Both the position numbers and the translations under genes were made by a program. Below the pieces are notes generated by a model, which saw only the letters and a program-made list of their open reading frames with translations, did not search any database and was not told the origin of the DNA. Positions 16,262 through 24,545 of a stretch of DNA of 34,067 bases are shown here, in pieces. Position 1 is the first letter of the stretch. The number at the start of each line of letters is the position of its first letter. The DNA is from JBOFZL01 sp051655155 (GTDB lineage: Bacteria > Bacillota > Clostridia > Peptostreptococcales > Filifactoraceae): the NCBI GenBank assembly GCA_051655155.1, contig JBOFZL010000018.1:1-34067 (forward strand), given 5' to 3'.

Positions 16262-16888
16262 ATGAGTAGAAGAAAACAAAGGGAAGAGGCTATGTTGTTA
16301 GCCTATGAGATGGAGGTTCATAAAGAGGAGGAACTTGCTTATCTAAAAAGCTATTTTGAAAAGCATGAAAAGGATATAAATAAAAATGAATATTCATTTT
16401 TAGTGCTGAAAAATATGTTAGTTAATAATGCTCCTATTTTAAAGGCTATTGAATTGGGCGCTGCAAAATGGAAGATTCAAAGAATTTCAAAGTTAGACTT
16501 GGCTATATTAAAGATAGCAATTACAGAATTGATTTTCGTTGACGATGTTCCAGCAAAAGTATCGATAAATGAAGCTGTAGAGTTGGCAAAAATTTATTCA
16601 GGAGAACAGTCCTATAAATTTATAAATGGAGTGCTACGATATGTAAATGATAACATAGGAAATTATGCAGATAAAGAGCTGTCGTATTTGGATTTACTGA
16701 TGGTTTTAGTGGACAAAGAAAAAAAGGAAGAAGAGGCAGAAACAGCACGCTTAGAGGAAATTGCAATAATTGAAAAGCGTCTTGATGAAATTCGTAAAGC
16801 TAAAGCTATTAATAATGAAACTTTAATAACAGATGAAAGAGAAGTTCCTGAAATTGATGATGTAGTTTTTTTAGATATAAATGATTAG
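16262..16888 (+). CDS. nusB: transcription antitermination factor NusB with C-terminal extension
   Basis: NusB binds boxA RNA with S10 and supports rRNA antitermination. Residues 1 to about 135 are the usual domain: MSRRKQREEAMLLAYEM, then ISKLDLAILKIAITELIF, PAKVSINEAVELAKIYSGEQSYKFINGVLRYV. Here the protein does not stop at the normal 135-150 residues. It continues for about 70 more, very rich in E, K and D (KEKKEEEAETARLEEIAIIEKRLDEIRK), ending in DDVVFLDIND. The tail is probably a charged helix. Its role is unknown. The Asp23 neighbour supports the identification. Confidence 0.92.
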   Translation: MSRRKQREEAMLLAYEMEVHKEEELAYLKSYFEKHEKDINKNEYSFLVLKNMLVNNAPILKAIELGAAKWKIQRISKLDLAILKIAITELIFVDDVPAKVSINEAVELAKIYSGEQSYKFINGVLRYVNDNIGNYADKELSYLDLLMVLVDKEKKEEEAETARLEEIAIIEKRLDEIRKAKAINNETLITDEREVPEIDDVVFLDIND

Positions 16889-16936
16889 CTACTGTTAGGC
16901 TACAACTTGTTTGTAGTCTATTTTCTTGGAGGTAAG

Positions 16937-17656
16937 ATGAACTTTAATATAAGTGAAGCGCAAGGGATGATAGTGGATTATAGGGTAGATGAAAGTACGA
17001 GAAGGTTCTTAGAAACCTTAGACAAGGAAATTTTTTATACATTTGAATCGAAACGTACGATGAAAGCTGTTAATGGGCATCCAGATATGCTTGCTTGTGC
17101 TATAAATAAAATTACTGTAGTAGATATGAAATTTTTAGAGCTTTACAAGGAGAGATTAAGCGATTATAATGTTATTTCAGGAGAAAGTAAATTGGCTCCA
17201 AATTATCCATATGATATAGCTTACAATGTTGCTATAGTGGGTAATTTTGCTATTGGAAAAATAAAACATATAGATAAAATTTTGCTTGATGAAATTAAGA
17301 AGGCTGACTATACGATTGTGGATGTAAATCAAGGTTATGCAAAATGCTCAATAGCTATTGTTGATGAGAAGTCAGTATTAACCAGTGATAGATCAATAAT
17401 AAAAGCTTGTAATGAAATATTAAATGTGGGAGTTGTTGAAAATGATGAGGGAATAGTACTTGATAATATGTATGGCTTTATCGGAGGAGCTAGTTTTACT
17501 CTAGGGAAAAGACTGATATTTTTTGGAGATTATAAAACTCACAGAGATAAAAATTTCATAAAAAAATTTTGTGAAGAAAGAGGAGTCGAACCTATAAGTA
17601 TAGGTAATGGGAGATTAAAGGATTATGGCGGAATAGTGCCATTGTACAAAAAGTAA
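16937..17656 (+). CDS. DUF6873 family protein (GME-type fold)
   Basis: The 239-residue protein matches what I recall as the DUF6873 family, assigned to the guanidino-group-modifying (GME) fold. Visible features include VNGHPDMLACAINK near residues 48-61, YPYDIAYNVAIVGNFAIGK near 92-110, VNQGYAKCSIAIVDE and TSDRSI near 137-160, and YGFIGGASFTLGKRLIFFGD near 186-205. The H and C residues sit where deiminases place catalytic residues, but I cannot confirm activity. The ATG at 16937 follows TTGGAGGT; the longer frame upstream lacks a site. DUF445 follows after 18 bases. Confidence 0.65.
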   Translation: MNFNISEAQGMIVDYRVDESTRRFLETLDKEIFYTFESKRTMKAVNGHPDMLACAINKITVVDMKFLELYKERLSDYNVISGESKLAPNYPYDIAYNVAIVGNFAIGKIKHIDKILLDEIKKADYTIVDVNQGYAKCSIAIVDEKSVLTSDRSIIKACNEILNVGVVENDEGIVLDNMYGFIGGASFTLGKRLIFFGDYKTHRDKNFIKKFCEERGVEPISIGNGRLKDYGGIVPLYKK

Positions 17657-17674
17657 AAAGGGAGAATATGTATT

Positions 17675-18262
17675 ATGGAAATGATGATAAAGGCGGTATT
17701 TTTAATTTTAGTAGGTGGAATTATAGGTTGGGTAACTAATGTTATTGCAATAAAGTTATTGTTTAGACCTTTGAGGCCTATAAAAATACTGGGTATTGAA
17801 TTTTTAGGGTTAATACCTAAAAGAAGAAAGGATATAGCAAGGTCTATTGGAGAAACTGTTCACAATGAATTAATTTCTATGAGTGAAATTTCTGATAAGT
17901 TACTGACGGAAGAAAATAAAATGTGGATTTTAGAAAATATCCTGACTGAGATTAATAAATTTATAAGTGGCAAATTAGGAATGTTAGCTATGTTATTGCC
18001 AGCAGAGAAGATTGAGGAGATGGCAAGGAAGGAGTTGCCTGCATATATAGATAAGTTTGCTGATGATTTTGCAAATAAGGCAGCTAATCAGATTGATATC
18101 GGACTTATGGTTGAAGAGAAGATAAATGAATTTCCTTTAGAGAAAACAGAGGAAATAATACTTTCCATTGCAAAAAAAGAACTTAAAGCAATTGAGGGTT
18201 TAGGCGGAGTATTAGGCTGTGTAATAGGATTTATACAGGCTTTAATAATAGTTTTTTTCTAA
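17675..18262 (+). CDS. DUF445 family membrane protein
   Basis: The 195-residue protein begins with a membrane helix, AVFLILVGGIIGWVTNVIAIKLLFRPLRP, the N-terminal signature of DUF445/YheB. A soluble helical region follows (about residues 50-170). A second membrane helix ends the chain (LGGVLGCVIGFIQALIIVFF). This is the short form of the family; YheB itself is near 380 residues. Function is unknown; sporulation-related roles are reported for some relatives in Bacillus. It overlaps no gene, and the T-box promoter for thrS starts right after its stop. Confidence 0.85.
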   Translation: MEMMIKAVFLILVGGIIGWVTNVIAIKLLFRPLRPIKILGIEFLGLIPKRRKDIARSIGETVHNELISMSEISDKLLTEENKMWILENILTEINKFISGKLGMLAMLLPAEKIEEMARKELPAYIDKFADDFANKAANQIDIGLMVEEKINEFPLEKTEEIILSIAKKELKAIEGLGGVLGCVIGFIQALIIVFF

Positions 18263-18291
18263 TTGACAGATTTATATAAAAGGAGTATAAT
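18263..18291 (+). promoter_or_regulatory. consensus promoter of thrS
   Basis: TTGACA (18263-18268), 17 bases and TATAAT (18286-18291) are an exact sigma-A consensus immediately after the DUF445 stop. The transcript begins near 18298 and first makes the T-box leader. Confidence 0.9.
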
Positions 18292-18297
18292 CAACTC

Positions 18298-18517
18298 ATT
18301 ATAAATATACGTTGAAAAGGAAAGTAGTTTCAGCAAACCTTACAGAGAGTTTAACATGGTGAAAGTTAAACAGGTGCAGTTGTTATGAAGACCACCTTGG
18401 AGTATTTTCCTGAAAAGGAAACGGGAAGCCCGTTATAGCCTGAAGAGAAGCAAGTTGGGTGGAACCACGATATTATCGTCCCAAGGATGTATTTTGTACA
18501 TTCTTGGGATTTTTTTA
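18298..18517 (+). promoter_or_regulatory. T-box leader controlling thrS
   Basis: The leader carries the T-box core GGTGGAACCACG (18458-18469), a stem I with ACAGAGAG, and a probable threonine specifier ACC near 18391-18396. The terminator is a 12-bp stem (18480-18491 with 18497-18508) plus a T run. The TGGA of the T-box would pair with a tRNA 3' end UCCA, fitting threonine tRNAs of Firmicutes. Uncharged tRNA(Thr) should favour the antiterminator and raise thrS expression. The specifier position is inferred because ACC occurs twice in a row. Confidence 0.93.
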
Positions 18518-18546
18518 TTAATTTTATAATTTGAGAGGAGAAAGAG

Positions 18547-20460
18547 ATGCTAAAAATATCTTTGAAAGATGGAAGTATTAAAGAATTTGATGAGGGAGTT
18601 TCAGCACAAGCTGTTGCGAATTCTATAAGTGATGGTCTTGGAAGAGTTGTGGTAGCTGCAAGACTAAATGGAAAGATTGTAGATTTAACTAAAGAAATTA
18701 ACGAAGACGGAGAAGTTGAATTTCTTAAGTTTGAAGATATAGAGGGGAAACATGTATTTTGGCATACTTCAACTCATATTATGGCACAGGCAATTAAACG
18801 ATTATTCCCAGAGGCGAAATTAGCAATAGGACCTGCAGTGGATAACGGATTTTACTATGATATAGACTTAGAGCATAGGTTAACTCCAGAAGATTTGGAG
18901 AAAATTGAAGCAGAGATGAAGAAGATAGTTAAAGAGGATCTACCTGTAGAAAAATTTGAATTACCTTATGAAGAAGCTGTTGCGCTTATGAAAGAGAGAA
19001 AAGAAGATTATAAAGTTGAGCTTATTGAGGATTTAAAAGCAGCAGGAGAAAGAATGTCCTTTTATAAGCAGGGCGAATTTATAGATTTGTGTGCAGGTGC
19101 TCACCTGCCTAATACTAAAAGGGTTAAGGCAGTTAAGGTACAAAGTGTTGCAGGCGCATATTGGAGAGCTGATCAAAGTAACAAACAGTTACAGAGGGTT
19201 TATGGAGTTTCTTATGAGAAGAAAAAGGATTTAGATGATTATTTAACTATGCTCGAAGAGGCTAAAAAGAGAGACCATAGAAAGCTAGGAAAGGAATTAG
19301 AGTTATTTGCTATCCTTGAAGAAGGGCCGGGATTTCCTTTCTTCCTTCCAAATGGAATGGTGCTTAAAAATGAACTTTTAAAATATTGGAGAGAGGTTCA
19401 TAGAAAGGCTGGTTATGTAGAGATAGAAAGTCCGATAATCTTAAACAGAGCCTTATGGGAGCAATCAGGTCATTGGTTCCACTATAAGGAAAATATGTAT
19501 ACAGTGCAAATAGACGAAGAGGACTTTGCAATAAAGCCAATGAACTGCCCTGGGGGTATGTTAAGTTACAAGACAAAGATGCGTTCTTACAAAGATTTTC
19601 CAATAAGAATGGCAGAGGTAGGACGGGTTCATAGACATGAGCTTTCAGGTGCGTTGCACGGACTCATGAGGGTTAGAGCATTTACACAAGATGATTCTCA
19701 TATCTTTATGCTACCTGAACAAATCAAGGATGAAATTAAGGGAGTAGCAACCTTAATTGACGAGGTATACAAAAAATTTGGATTTAGCTATCATGTGGAA
19801 TTATCAACAAGACCGGAGAAATTCCTTGGGGAGATTTCACAGTGGGATGAAGCTGAATCAGCATTAAAATCAGCATTGGAAGAGTTGGATTTAGACTATA
19901 GGATTAACGAGGGAGATGGAGCTTTTTATGGGCCTAAGATAGATTTTCACCTAAGGGATTGTATAGGAAGAACTTGGCAGTGTGGAACAATACAACTAGA
20001 TGCTCAAATGCCTGAGCGTTTCGATTTAACTTATATAGGTAAAGATGGAGAAAAACATAGGCCAATAATGATTCATAGGGTAGCCTTTGGTTCAATAGAA
20101 AGGTTTATAGGAATACTGATAGAACAATATGCAGGTAAATTTCCAGTTTGGTTATCACCTGTGCAGGTAAAAATTTTGCCAATATCTGATAAATTTATGG
20201 ACTATGCACAAGAAATATATGATATACTATTCGAGAAGGGATTTAGGGCAGTGCTTGATGATCGAGCAGAGAAAATTGGCTATAAGATTAGAGAAGCTCA
20301 ATTAGAAAAAGTTCCTTATATGATAATAGTAGGTGAAAAGGAAGTAAATGAATCTTGTATTTCTGTAAGATCAAGAGATAAAGGCGAATTAGGACAGCTA
20401 AAGGTAGATGAATTTGTAAAAGTGATCAGCCTTGAAAATCAAGAAAGAAGAGATTCTTAA
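18547..20460 (+). CDS. thrS: threonyl-tRNA synthetase
   Basis: The 637-residue class II synthetase charges tRNA(Thr). It starts with a TGS domain (1-62), then the editing domain with HTSTHIMAQAIKRLFP (HxxxH zinc-like site) and CAGAHLPNT. Next is the catalytic core with NRALWEQSGHW, VGRVHRHELSGALHGLMRVRAF (motif 2) and DAQMPERF followed by HRVAFGSIERFIGILIEQYAG (motif 3). The C-terminal anticodon-binding domain spans about 535-637. Length is normal. A T-box leader controls it, and the ATG follows GAGAGGAG. Confidence 0.98.
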   Translation: MLKISLKDGSIKEFDEGVSAQAVANSISDGLGRVVVAARLNGKIVDLTKEINEDGEVEFLKFEDIEGKHVFWHTSTHIMAQAIKRLFPEAKLAIGPAVDNGFYYDIDLEHRLTPEDLEKIEAEMKKIVKEDLPVEKFELPYEEAVALMKERKEDYKVELIEDLKAAGERMSFYKQGEFIDLCAGAHLPNTKRVKAVKVQSVAGAYWRADQSNKQLQRVYGVSYEKKKDLDDYLTMLEEAKKRDHRKLGKELELFAILEEGPGFPFFLPNGMVLKNELLKYWREVHRKAGYVEIESPIILNRALWEQSGHWFHYKENMYTVQIDEEDFAIKPMNCPGGMLSYKTKMRSYKDFPIRMAEVGRVHRHELSGALHGLMRVRAFTQDDSHIFMLPEQIKDEIKGVATLIDEVYKKFGFSYHVELSTRPEKFLGEISQWDEAESALKSALEELDLDYRINEGDGAFYGPKIDFHLRDCIGRTWQCGTIQLDAQMPERFDLTYIGKDGEKHRPIMIHRVAFGSIERFIGILIEQYAGKFPVWLSPVQVKILPISDKFMDYAQEIYDILFEKGFRAVLDDRAEKIGYKIREAQLEKVPYMIIVGEKEVNESCISVRSRDKGELGQLKVDEFVKVISLENQERRDS

Positions 20461-20486
20461 GATAATTATAGAGAGGTTGATATAAA

Positions 20487-21236
20487 ATGATGGTACCTAT
20501 TTACGAGGAGATGTTATTTAACTCTGCTCCTCCTACGGTCACGTATTTGCAAAATGGGTTTTTAGTTTCTATGTTTAATGATAAGATGCCGTGTACGTTA
20601 TATGCAGTGTCAGACAAAAAATCTAATCTAAAAAATAGGATATTAATGAATGAAACTACTTTGGAAATGCAGAACTATAGACCATGTTATAGATTAGTAG
20701 AAACAGAAGATTTTAGTGATTTAGAGTCTACTCTACAGCACTTGGGATACAAAAAAACAGAACAAGGCTATGTTGTTGGATTGGAGATAAAAAATTTACA
20801 AAAGGAACTGTTTACCTTTGCTAGTTATATACAAAATGGGGTTTTTGTAGATACAGATTTTACAAATGATTGGTTTGAGGACTATGTGTGTTTGAGAAAT
20901 TTGAAGCAAGAATGGGCAAATCTAATAAGCACAAATGTTCAAAATTCTAAACTAAATCGATATTACTTTACCTTAGTAGAAGAAGGTACTATGATAGGAA
21001 TGGCGTATGCTTTAAGTGATAGGGGTATGTTGATAATAAAGGATATAATATTAAATGCTAAGTTTAGAAATCTAAAATATGGAAGAAAATTAACTATGAG
21101 CATACTAAGTTTTGCACTTAACAAAGGGGCAGATAAGGTATTGGCAGAAGTTGATTCAGAAAATGTACCAGCACTTAAGATGCTTAGAAACATAGGTTTC
21201 TCTATGGAGTACAGATATTGGTACAGAGAAAAATAA
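20487..21236 (+). CDS. GNAT-family N-acetyltransferase, two-part
   Basis: The 249-residue protein has a divergent N-terminal half (1-125) with no motif I can place. The C-terminal half is a GNAT domain: MIGMAYALSDRGMLIIKDI (beta 4), then FRNLKYGRKLTMSILSFAL with the acetyl-CoA loop R/K-x-x-K/Y-G-R, and ADKVLAEVDSENVPALKMLRNIGFSMEYRYWYRE. The last strand is typical of amine or peptide acetyltransferases. It starts 26 bases after thrS, so it may be co-transcribed with it. Substrate unknown. Confidence 0.8.
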   Translation: MMVPIYEEMLFNSAPPTVTYLQNGFLVSMFNDKMPCTLYAVSDKKSNLKNRILMNETTLEMQNYRPCYRLVETEDFSDLESTLQHLGYKKTEQGYVVGLEIKNLQKELFTFASYIQNGVFVDTDFTNDWFEDYVCLRNLKQEWANLISTNVQNSKLNRYYFTLVEEGTMIGMAYALSDRGMLIIKDIILNAKFRNLKYGRKLTMSILSFALNKGADKVLAEVDSENVPALKMLRNIGFSMEYRYWYREK

Positions 21237-21239
21237 TAC

Positions 21240-21268
21240 TTGACAAGAATCAATTTATCTAGTATACT
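21240..21268 (+). promoter_or_regulatory. promoter of infC-rpmI-rplT
   Basis: TTGACA (21240-21245), 17 bases and TATACT (21263-21268) are present. The start near 21275 gives a leader of about 200 bases before infC. Confidence 0.85.
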
Positions 21269-21274
21269 CACATA

Positions 21275-21400
21275 TGTTGAATAAGTAGAAGACCTGCTTC
21301 TCACCTTATAACTATGAGTTCATAAGGTAAATAAGATTAAGTGAGATTGTATTTTATTACACTAATTTTGTGGCGGGTAGATGTCTATCCGCCATTTTTA
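21275..21400 (+). promoter_or_regulatory. leader with attenuator of infC-rpmI-rplT (L20-leader type)
   Basis: The leader contains several complementary stretches, for example CCTTATAACTATGAG with CTCATAAGG-like segments near 21304-21330. It ends in a clear terminator, TGGCGGGTAGA (21371-21381) with TCTATCCGCCA (21384-21394) and TTTTTA. In Bacillus and relatives the product L20 binds such a leader and causes termination there. Placement, terminator and gene order fit. The L20-binding fold itself is not proven from the sequence. Confidence 0.7.
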
Positions 21401-21475
21401 TGTGCAAGTATTCTATATGAAATAGATGTAAGATACTTAATTCAAAGTAAGGATTAAAGATGGAGGTGTATCTTT

Positions 21476-21985
21476 ATTAAAGAGCAACAAATTAATGAGC
21501 AAATTCGTGACAAAGAGTTAAGGATTATTGATGAAGACGGAAGTCAGTTAGGGATAATGTTATCTAAGGATGCTCAAGCATTGGCCACCAGTAAGAATTT
21601 GGATTTGGTTAAAATTTCGCCAAATGCGACTCCACCGGTGTGTAAGATAATGGATTTTGGTAAGTATAAGTATGAAGCTGCCAAAAAAGAAAAAGAATCA
21701 AAAAAGAAACAGAAGGTAATTGTGGTTAAAGAGGTGCGTTTAAGACCTGTAATTGAGGATAATGACCTGAAAACCAAAGCTAAAATGGCTTACAAATTCC
21801 TAGAAAATGGAGACAAAGTTAAAGTTGCCGTAAGATTTAGAGGTAGAGAACTTGGTCACAAAGAAATAGGAGTTCAAGTAATAAATAGCTTTATAGAATT
21901 AGTACAAGAAGTAGGAACGCCTGATAAAGCGCCTAAGCTTGAAGGGAATAATATGATACTGATGATAGAGCCAAAGAAAAATTAA
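21476..21985 (+). CDS. infC: translation initiation factor IF-3, AUU start
   Basis: IF-3 binds the 30S subunit and proofreads initiation. The gene starts at the rare codon ATT at 21476: GGAGGTG lies 7 bases before it, and translation yields IKEQQINEQIRDKELRIIDEDG, the universal IF-3 N-terminus, in frame with the rest. It gives 169 residues, the normal length. A first ATG inside (21557) would cut off 27 conserved residues. The AUU start is the classic way IF-3 represses its own translation. NATPPVCKIMDFGKYKYE and VRFRGREL mark the two domains. Confidence 0.96.
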   Translation: MKEQQINEQIRDKELRIIDEDGSQLGIMLSKDAQALATSKNLDLVKISPNATPPVCKIMDFGKYKYEAAKKEKESKKKQKVIVVKEVRLRPVIEDNDLKTKAKMAYKFLENGDKVKVAVRFRGRELGHKEIGVQVINSFIELVQEVGTPDKAPKLEGNNMILMIEPKKN

Positions 21986-22009
21986 TCAAATAGTAAGGAG
22001 GATACTATA

Positions 22010-22207
22010 ATGCCTAAAATGAAAACTCATAGAGGTGCAGCAAAGAGATTTAAAATGACTGGAACAGGAAAACTTAAAAGATCAAGAGCTTTTAAGCGTC
22101 ACATACTTACTAAGAAGTCTTCAAAAACTATTAGAGGACTAAGAAAAGCAGGCCTTGTATCAAAAGGCGATCAATCAAGAATTGCAAGATTATTACCATA
22201 TCTATAA
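22010..22207 (+). CDS. rpmI: 50S ribosomal protein L35
   Basis: The 65-residue basic protein MPKMKTHRGAAKRFKMTGTGK...HILTKKSSKTIRGLRK is a full-length L35. AAGGAGGAT precedes the ATG. It lies 24 bases after infC and 19 before rplT in the conserved operon infC-rpmI-rplT. Confidence 0.98.
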   Translation: MPKMKTHRGAAKRFKMTGTGKLKRSRAFKRHILTKKSSKTIRGLRKAGLVSKGDQSRIARLLPYL

Positions 22208-22226
22208 AATAAAGGAGGAAGCGTAA

Positions 22227-22583
22227 ATGGCTAGAGTAAAAAGAGCAGTTAATGCAAGAAAAAAACATAAAAAAATCCTAAAGCTAGCAAAAGGCTTTAG
22301 AGGAGCGAGAAGTAAACTGTTTAGACCAGCTAATGAGTTTGTAATGAAGTCACTAGCTCATTCATATAAGGGAAGAAAACTTAAAAAGAGAGATTTCAGA
22401 AAACTATGGATTGCAAGAATAAATGCAGGTACTAGAATTCATGGTTTAAGCTACTCAAAGTTTATGCATGGACTAAAGGTTGCAAACATTGAGCTTAATA
22501 GAAAAATGCTAGCAGAAATGGCAATCCATGATGCAGAAGGTTTTGCGCAATTAGTTGAAACTGCAAAAAAAGCAATAGCTTAA
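22227..22583 (+). CDS. rplT: 50S ribosomal protein L20
   Basis: The 118-residue protein MARVKRAVNARKKHKKILK...is a full-length L20: a long basic N-terminal tail followed by the helical C-terminal domain (DFRKLWIARINAGTRIHGLSY). It is an early assembly protein of the large subunit. In relatives it also represses this operon through the leader. AAAGGAGGAAG precedes the ATG. A strong terminator follows. Confidence 0.98.
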   Translation: MARVKRAVNARKKHKKILKLAKGFRGARSKLFRPANEFVMKSLAHSYKGRKLKKRDFRKLWIARINAGTRIHGLSYSKFMHGLKVANIELNRKMLAEMAIHDAEGFAQLVETAKKAIA

Positions 22584-22598
22584 TATATTAAATGTCGG

Positions 22599-22630
22599 AC
22601 TACAGGAAGAACTTCCTGTAGTTTTTATTT
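22599..22630 (+). terminator. terminator after rplT
   Basis: ACTACAGGAAG (22599-22609) and CTTCCTGTAGT (22612-22622) form a near-perfect stem followed by TTTTATTTTATTTT. It ends the infC-rpmI-rplT operon. Confidence 0.92.
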
Positions 22631-22648
22631 TATTTTCCAAAAGACTTA

Positions 22649-22657
22649 TGTTATACT
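22649..22657 (+). promoter_or_regulatory. extended -10 promoter of trpS
   Basis: TG (22649-22650), one base and TATACT (22652-22657) form an extended -10 box, with no clear -35. The start would be about 22 bases before the trpS ATG, so there is no room for a T-box. Confidence 0.5.
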
Positions 22658-22685
22658 ATTAAAATGAATATATAGGAGGAACTTT

Positions 22686-23684
22686 ATGGAAAAGAAAATC
22701 ATTTTTAGTGGAGTACAACCATCTGGTAAAATAACTTTAGCCAATTATCTAGGAGCTATTTCAAACTGGGTTACTCTGCAAGAGGAGTATGATAATTATT
22801 TTTGCGTGGTTGATATGCATGCAATCACTGTTCCACAAGTACCTAAGGATCTAAGAGAAAATACTTTAAGACTTTTTTCTCAATACCTAGCTTGTGGACT
22901 TGATACAGATAAGTCTACACTTTTTATACAGTCCCATGTACCAGAACATGTGGAGCTTGCTTGGGTATTACAGACCATGACCTATATGGGTGAGCTTGGA
23001 CGTATGACTCAGTATAAGGATAAAGTACAAAAGGGTGGGGAGAACCTTAACTCTGCATTATTTACCTATCCTGTGCTTATGGCAGCAGATATTTTGTTAT
23101 ATTCGTCTAATTTGGTGCCTGTAGGTGATGACCAAAGACAACATGTGGAAATTACTAGAGATATAGCAGAGCGATTTAATTCAAGATATTCAGAAACATT
23201 TGCAATACCTGAAATATATACGCCTAAGATTGCCGCAAGGGTTATGAGTTTACAAGAGCCACATAAAAAAATGAGTAAGTCAGCAGAAAATGAGAAAAGT
23301 TATATAAGTTTAATGGATAGTAATGATATGATAATTAAGAAAATCAAAGGGGCAGTTACAGATTCTGAAGGAATAGTTAGATATTCCAATGACCAGTTGG
23401 GAATCAAAAATCTAATTGAAATCTATTCTAAAATAACTGGGGAAGATATAGATTCTATAGTCAATAAGTATGAAGGCAAGGGCTATGGAATTTTCAAGTC
23501 AGATTTAGCAGATGCTGTAGTTTCTGTTGTTGAACCTATTAGAGATGAAGCTGATAGAATTTTTAATGATAAGGCATATCTTGAGGCTATATATGCTAAG
23601 GGTGCTGAAAAGGCGCAAAAAAGAGCTGGGAAAATGATGTCAAAGGTGTACAAAAAAATTGGAATGATACCAAAAGTACGCTAG
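22686..23684 (+). CDS. trpS: tryptophanyl-tRNA synthetase
   Basis: The 332-residue class I synthetase charges tRNA(Trp). It begins KKIIFSGVQPSGKITLANYLGAISNW, where the usual TLGNYLGA signature has Ala in place of Gly. LLYSSNLVPVGDDQRQHVEITRDIA is the tryptophan and ATP pocket. KKMSKS near residue 197 is the second class signature. Length is normal. There is no T-box in front, unlike thrS. lspA follows after 11 bases. Confidence 0.97.
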   Translation: MEKKIIFSGVQPSGKITLANYLGAISNWVTLQEEYDNYFCVVDMHAITVPQVPKDLRENTLRLFSQYLACGLDTDKSTLFIQSHVPEHVELAWVLQTMTYMGELGRMTQYKDKVQKGGENLNSALFTYPVLMAADILLYSSNLVPVGDDQRQHVEITRDIAERFNSRYSETFAIPEIYTPKIAARVMSLQEPHKKMSKSAENEKSYISLMDSNDMIIKKIKGAVTDSEGIVRYSNDQLGIKNLIEIYSKITGEDIDSIVNKYEGKGYGIFKSDLADAVVSVVEPIRDEADRIFNDKAYLEAIYAKGAEKAQKRAGKMMSKVYKKIGMIPKVR

Positions 23685-23695
23685 TTGGAGGCAAA

Positions 23696-24160
23696 ATGAT
23701 ATATGGAGCAATTATAGTTTTTCTTGTAGGGATTGACCAGTTAACTAAATATTGGGCAAGAAATTATTTGTCAGAGGTTGACTCTATAGAGATAATTAAG
23801 AATTTTTTACACCTAACATATGTGGAGAATAGAGGGGCTGCTTTTGGAATGTTCCAAGGTGGTAGTTTTATCTTTGGGATTATAAGCATTATAGTTTTAC
23901 TTGGATTATTTATTTATCTTAACAAGTCAAAATCGCCTAAAGTTCAATATTTTATAGGTTCTATTATAACGGCAGGAGCTTTAGGTAACTTAATAGACAG
24001 ATTTAAATTTGGATATGTTACAGATATGATAGACTTTAGAGGAATATGGCAATGGGTTTTTAATGTTGCAGATATTTATGTAGTTTTAGGTGGAGTTGCT
24101 TTTCTTTGGGTTATCATGATTGAGGAAAGACAAAAGCAAAGCGTAGAAGCGAAGAAATAA
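23696..24160 (+). CDS. lspA: lipoprotein signal peptidase
   Basis: The aspartic protease LspA cuts the signal peptides of prolipoproteins after lipidation. It has 154 residues and four membrane segments (near 1-13, 54-70, 77-96, 122-145). The conserved residues are visible: NRGAAFGMF near 44-52, GNLIDR with catalytic Asp, and VFNVADIYV with the second Asp. TTGGAGG precedes the ATG. It is probably co-transcribed with trpS. The common downstream partner rluD is not here; a terminator and accessory DNA follow. Confidence 0.97.
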   Translation: MIYGAIIVFLVGIDQLTKYWARNYLSEVDSIEIIKNFLHLTYVENRGAAFGMFQGGSFIFGIISIIVLLGLFIYLNKSKSPKVQYFIGSIITAGALGNLIDRFKFGYVTDMIDFRGIWQWVFNVADIYVVLGGVAFLWVIMIEERQKQSVEAKK

Positions 24161-24190
24161 ACAAAAGTTTCTGTAAAAAAGTTCTTAATA

Positions 24191-24229
24191 GAAAAATCGC
24201 CCAGAAAATAAAGTCTGAGCGATTTTTTA
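24191..24229 (+). terminator. terminator after lspA
   Basis: AAAAATCGC-CAGA and TCTG-GCGATTTTTT form a stem around a short loop, ending in a T run. It marks the end of the trpS-lspA unit and the start of the accessory pocket. Confidence 0.85.
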
Positions 24230-24232
24230 ATA

Positions 24233-24376
24233 TTACTTCTTTCTACAGTCAGCATTTCCAATATGTGTTATAAAATTTCCTTCTTTAATTGTTTTCCCTC
24301 CATATCTAAATCCAGCTGGAATTGGTAAATCTCCGTCGTTAAAAGGATTTTTATCAAAGGAGGTAGAATCATTCAT
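24233..24376 (-). CDS. 47-residue ORF, possible gene fragment
   Basis: An open frame on the minus strand reads MNDSTSFDKNPFNDGDLPIP and then AGFRYGGKTIKEGNF...ADCRKK. The middle part resembles the PIPAGF-type start of some larger secreted or phage proteins, but I cannot place it. No Shine-Dalgarno site precedes the ATG: on that strand the bases before it read GTTGGTTTCCAAT. It is therefore more likely a leftover of a lost gene than an expressed peptide. Confidence 0.3.
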   Translation of the reverse strand: MNDSTSFDKNPFNDGDLPIPAGFRYGGKTIKEGNFITHIGNADCRKK

Positions 24377-24377
24377 A

Positions 24378-24545
24378 TTGGAAACCAACGAAATAAAAAT
24401 TATTAAAGACTATGCTGAAGATATGATTGACTTGTTTAACCAGTCAGATTCAATGAAAGAAGGAGAAGAACTTTATTTAAGTAGAGAGAAGATTTATGTT
24501 AATAAAAAAGATTTTGAAAAATTAAGAAAGATTTTACAGATATAG
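24378..24545 (+). CDS. small 55-residue acidic protein, start uncertain
   Basis: The frame METNEIKIIKDYAEDMIDLF then NQSDSMKEGEELYLSREKIYVNKKDFEKLRKILQI ends at TAG 24543-24545. The best start is TTG 24378, with AAAGGAGGT 13-14 bases upstream, which is longer than usual. The C-terminal VNKKDFEKLRKIL is repeated almost exactly as DNA at 25987-26025, in a copy that has lost the N-terminal part. Codon structure and duplication support a real, or once real, small gene. Function unknown. Confidence 0.4.
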   Translation: METNEIKIIKDYAEDMIDLFNQSDSMKEGEELYLSREKIYVNKKDFEKLRKILQI

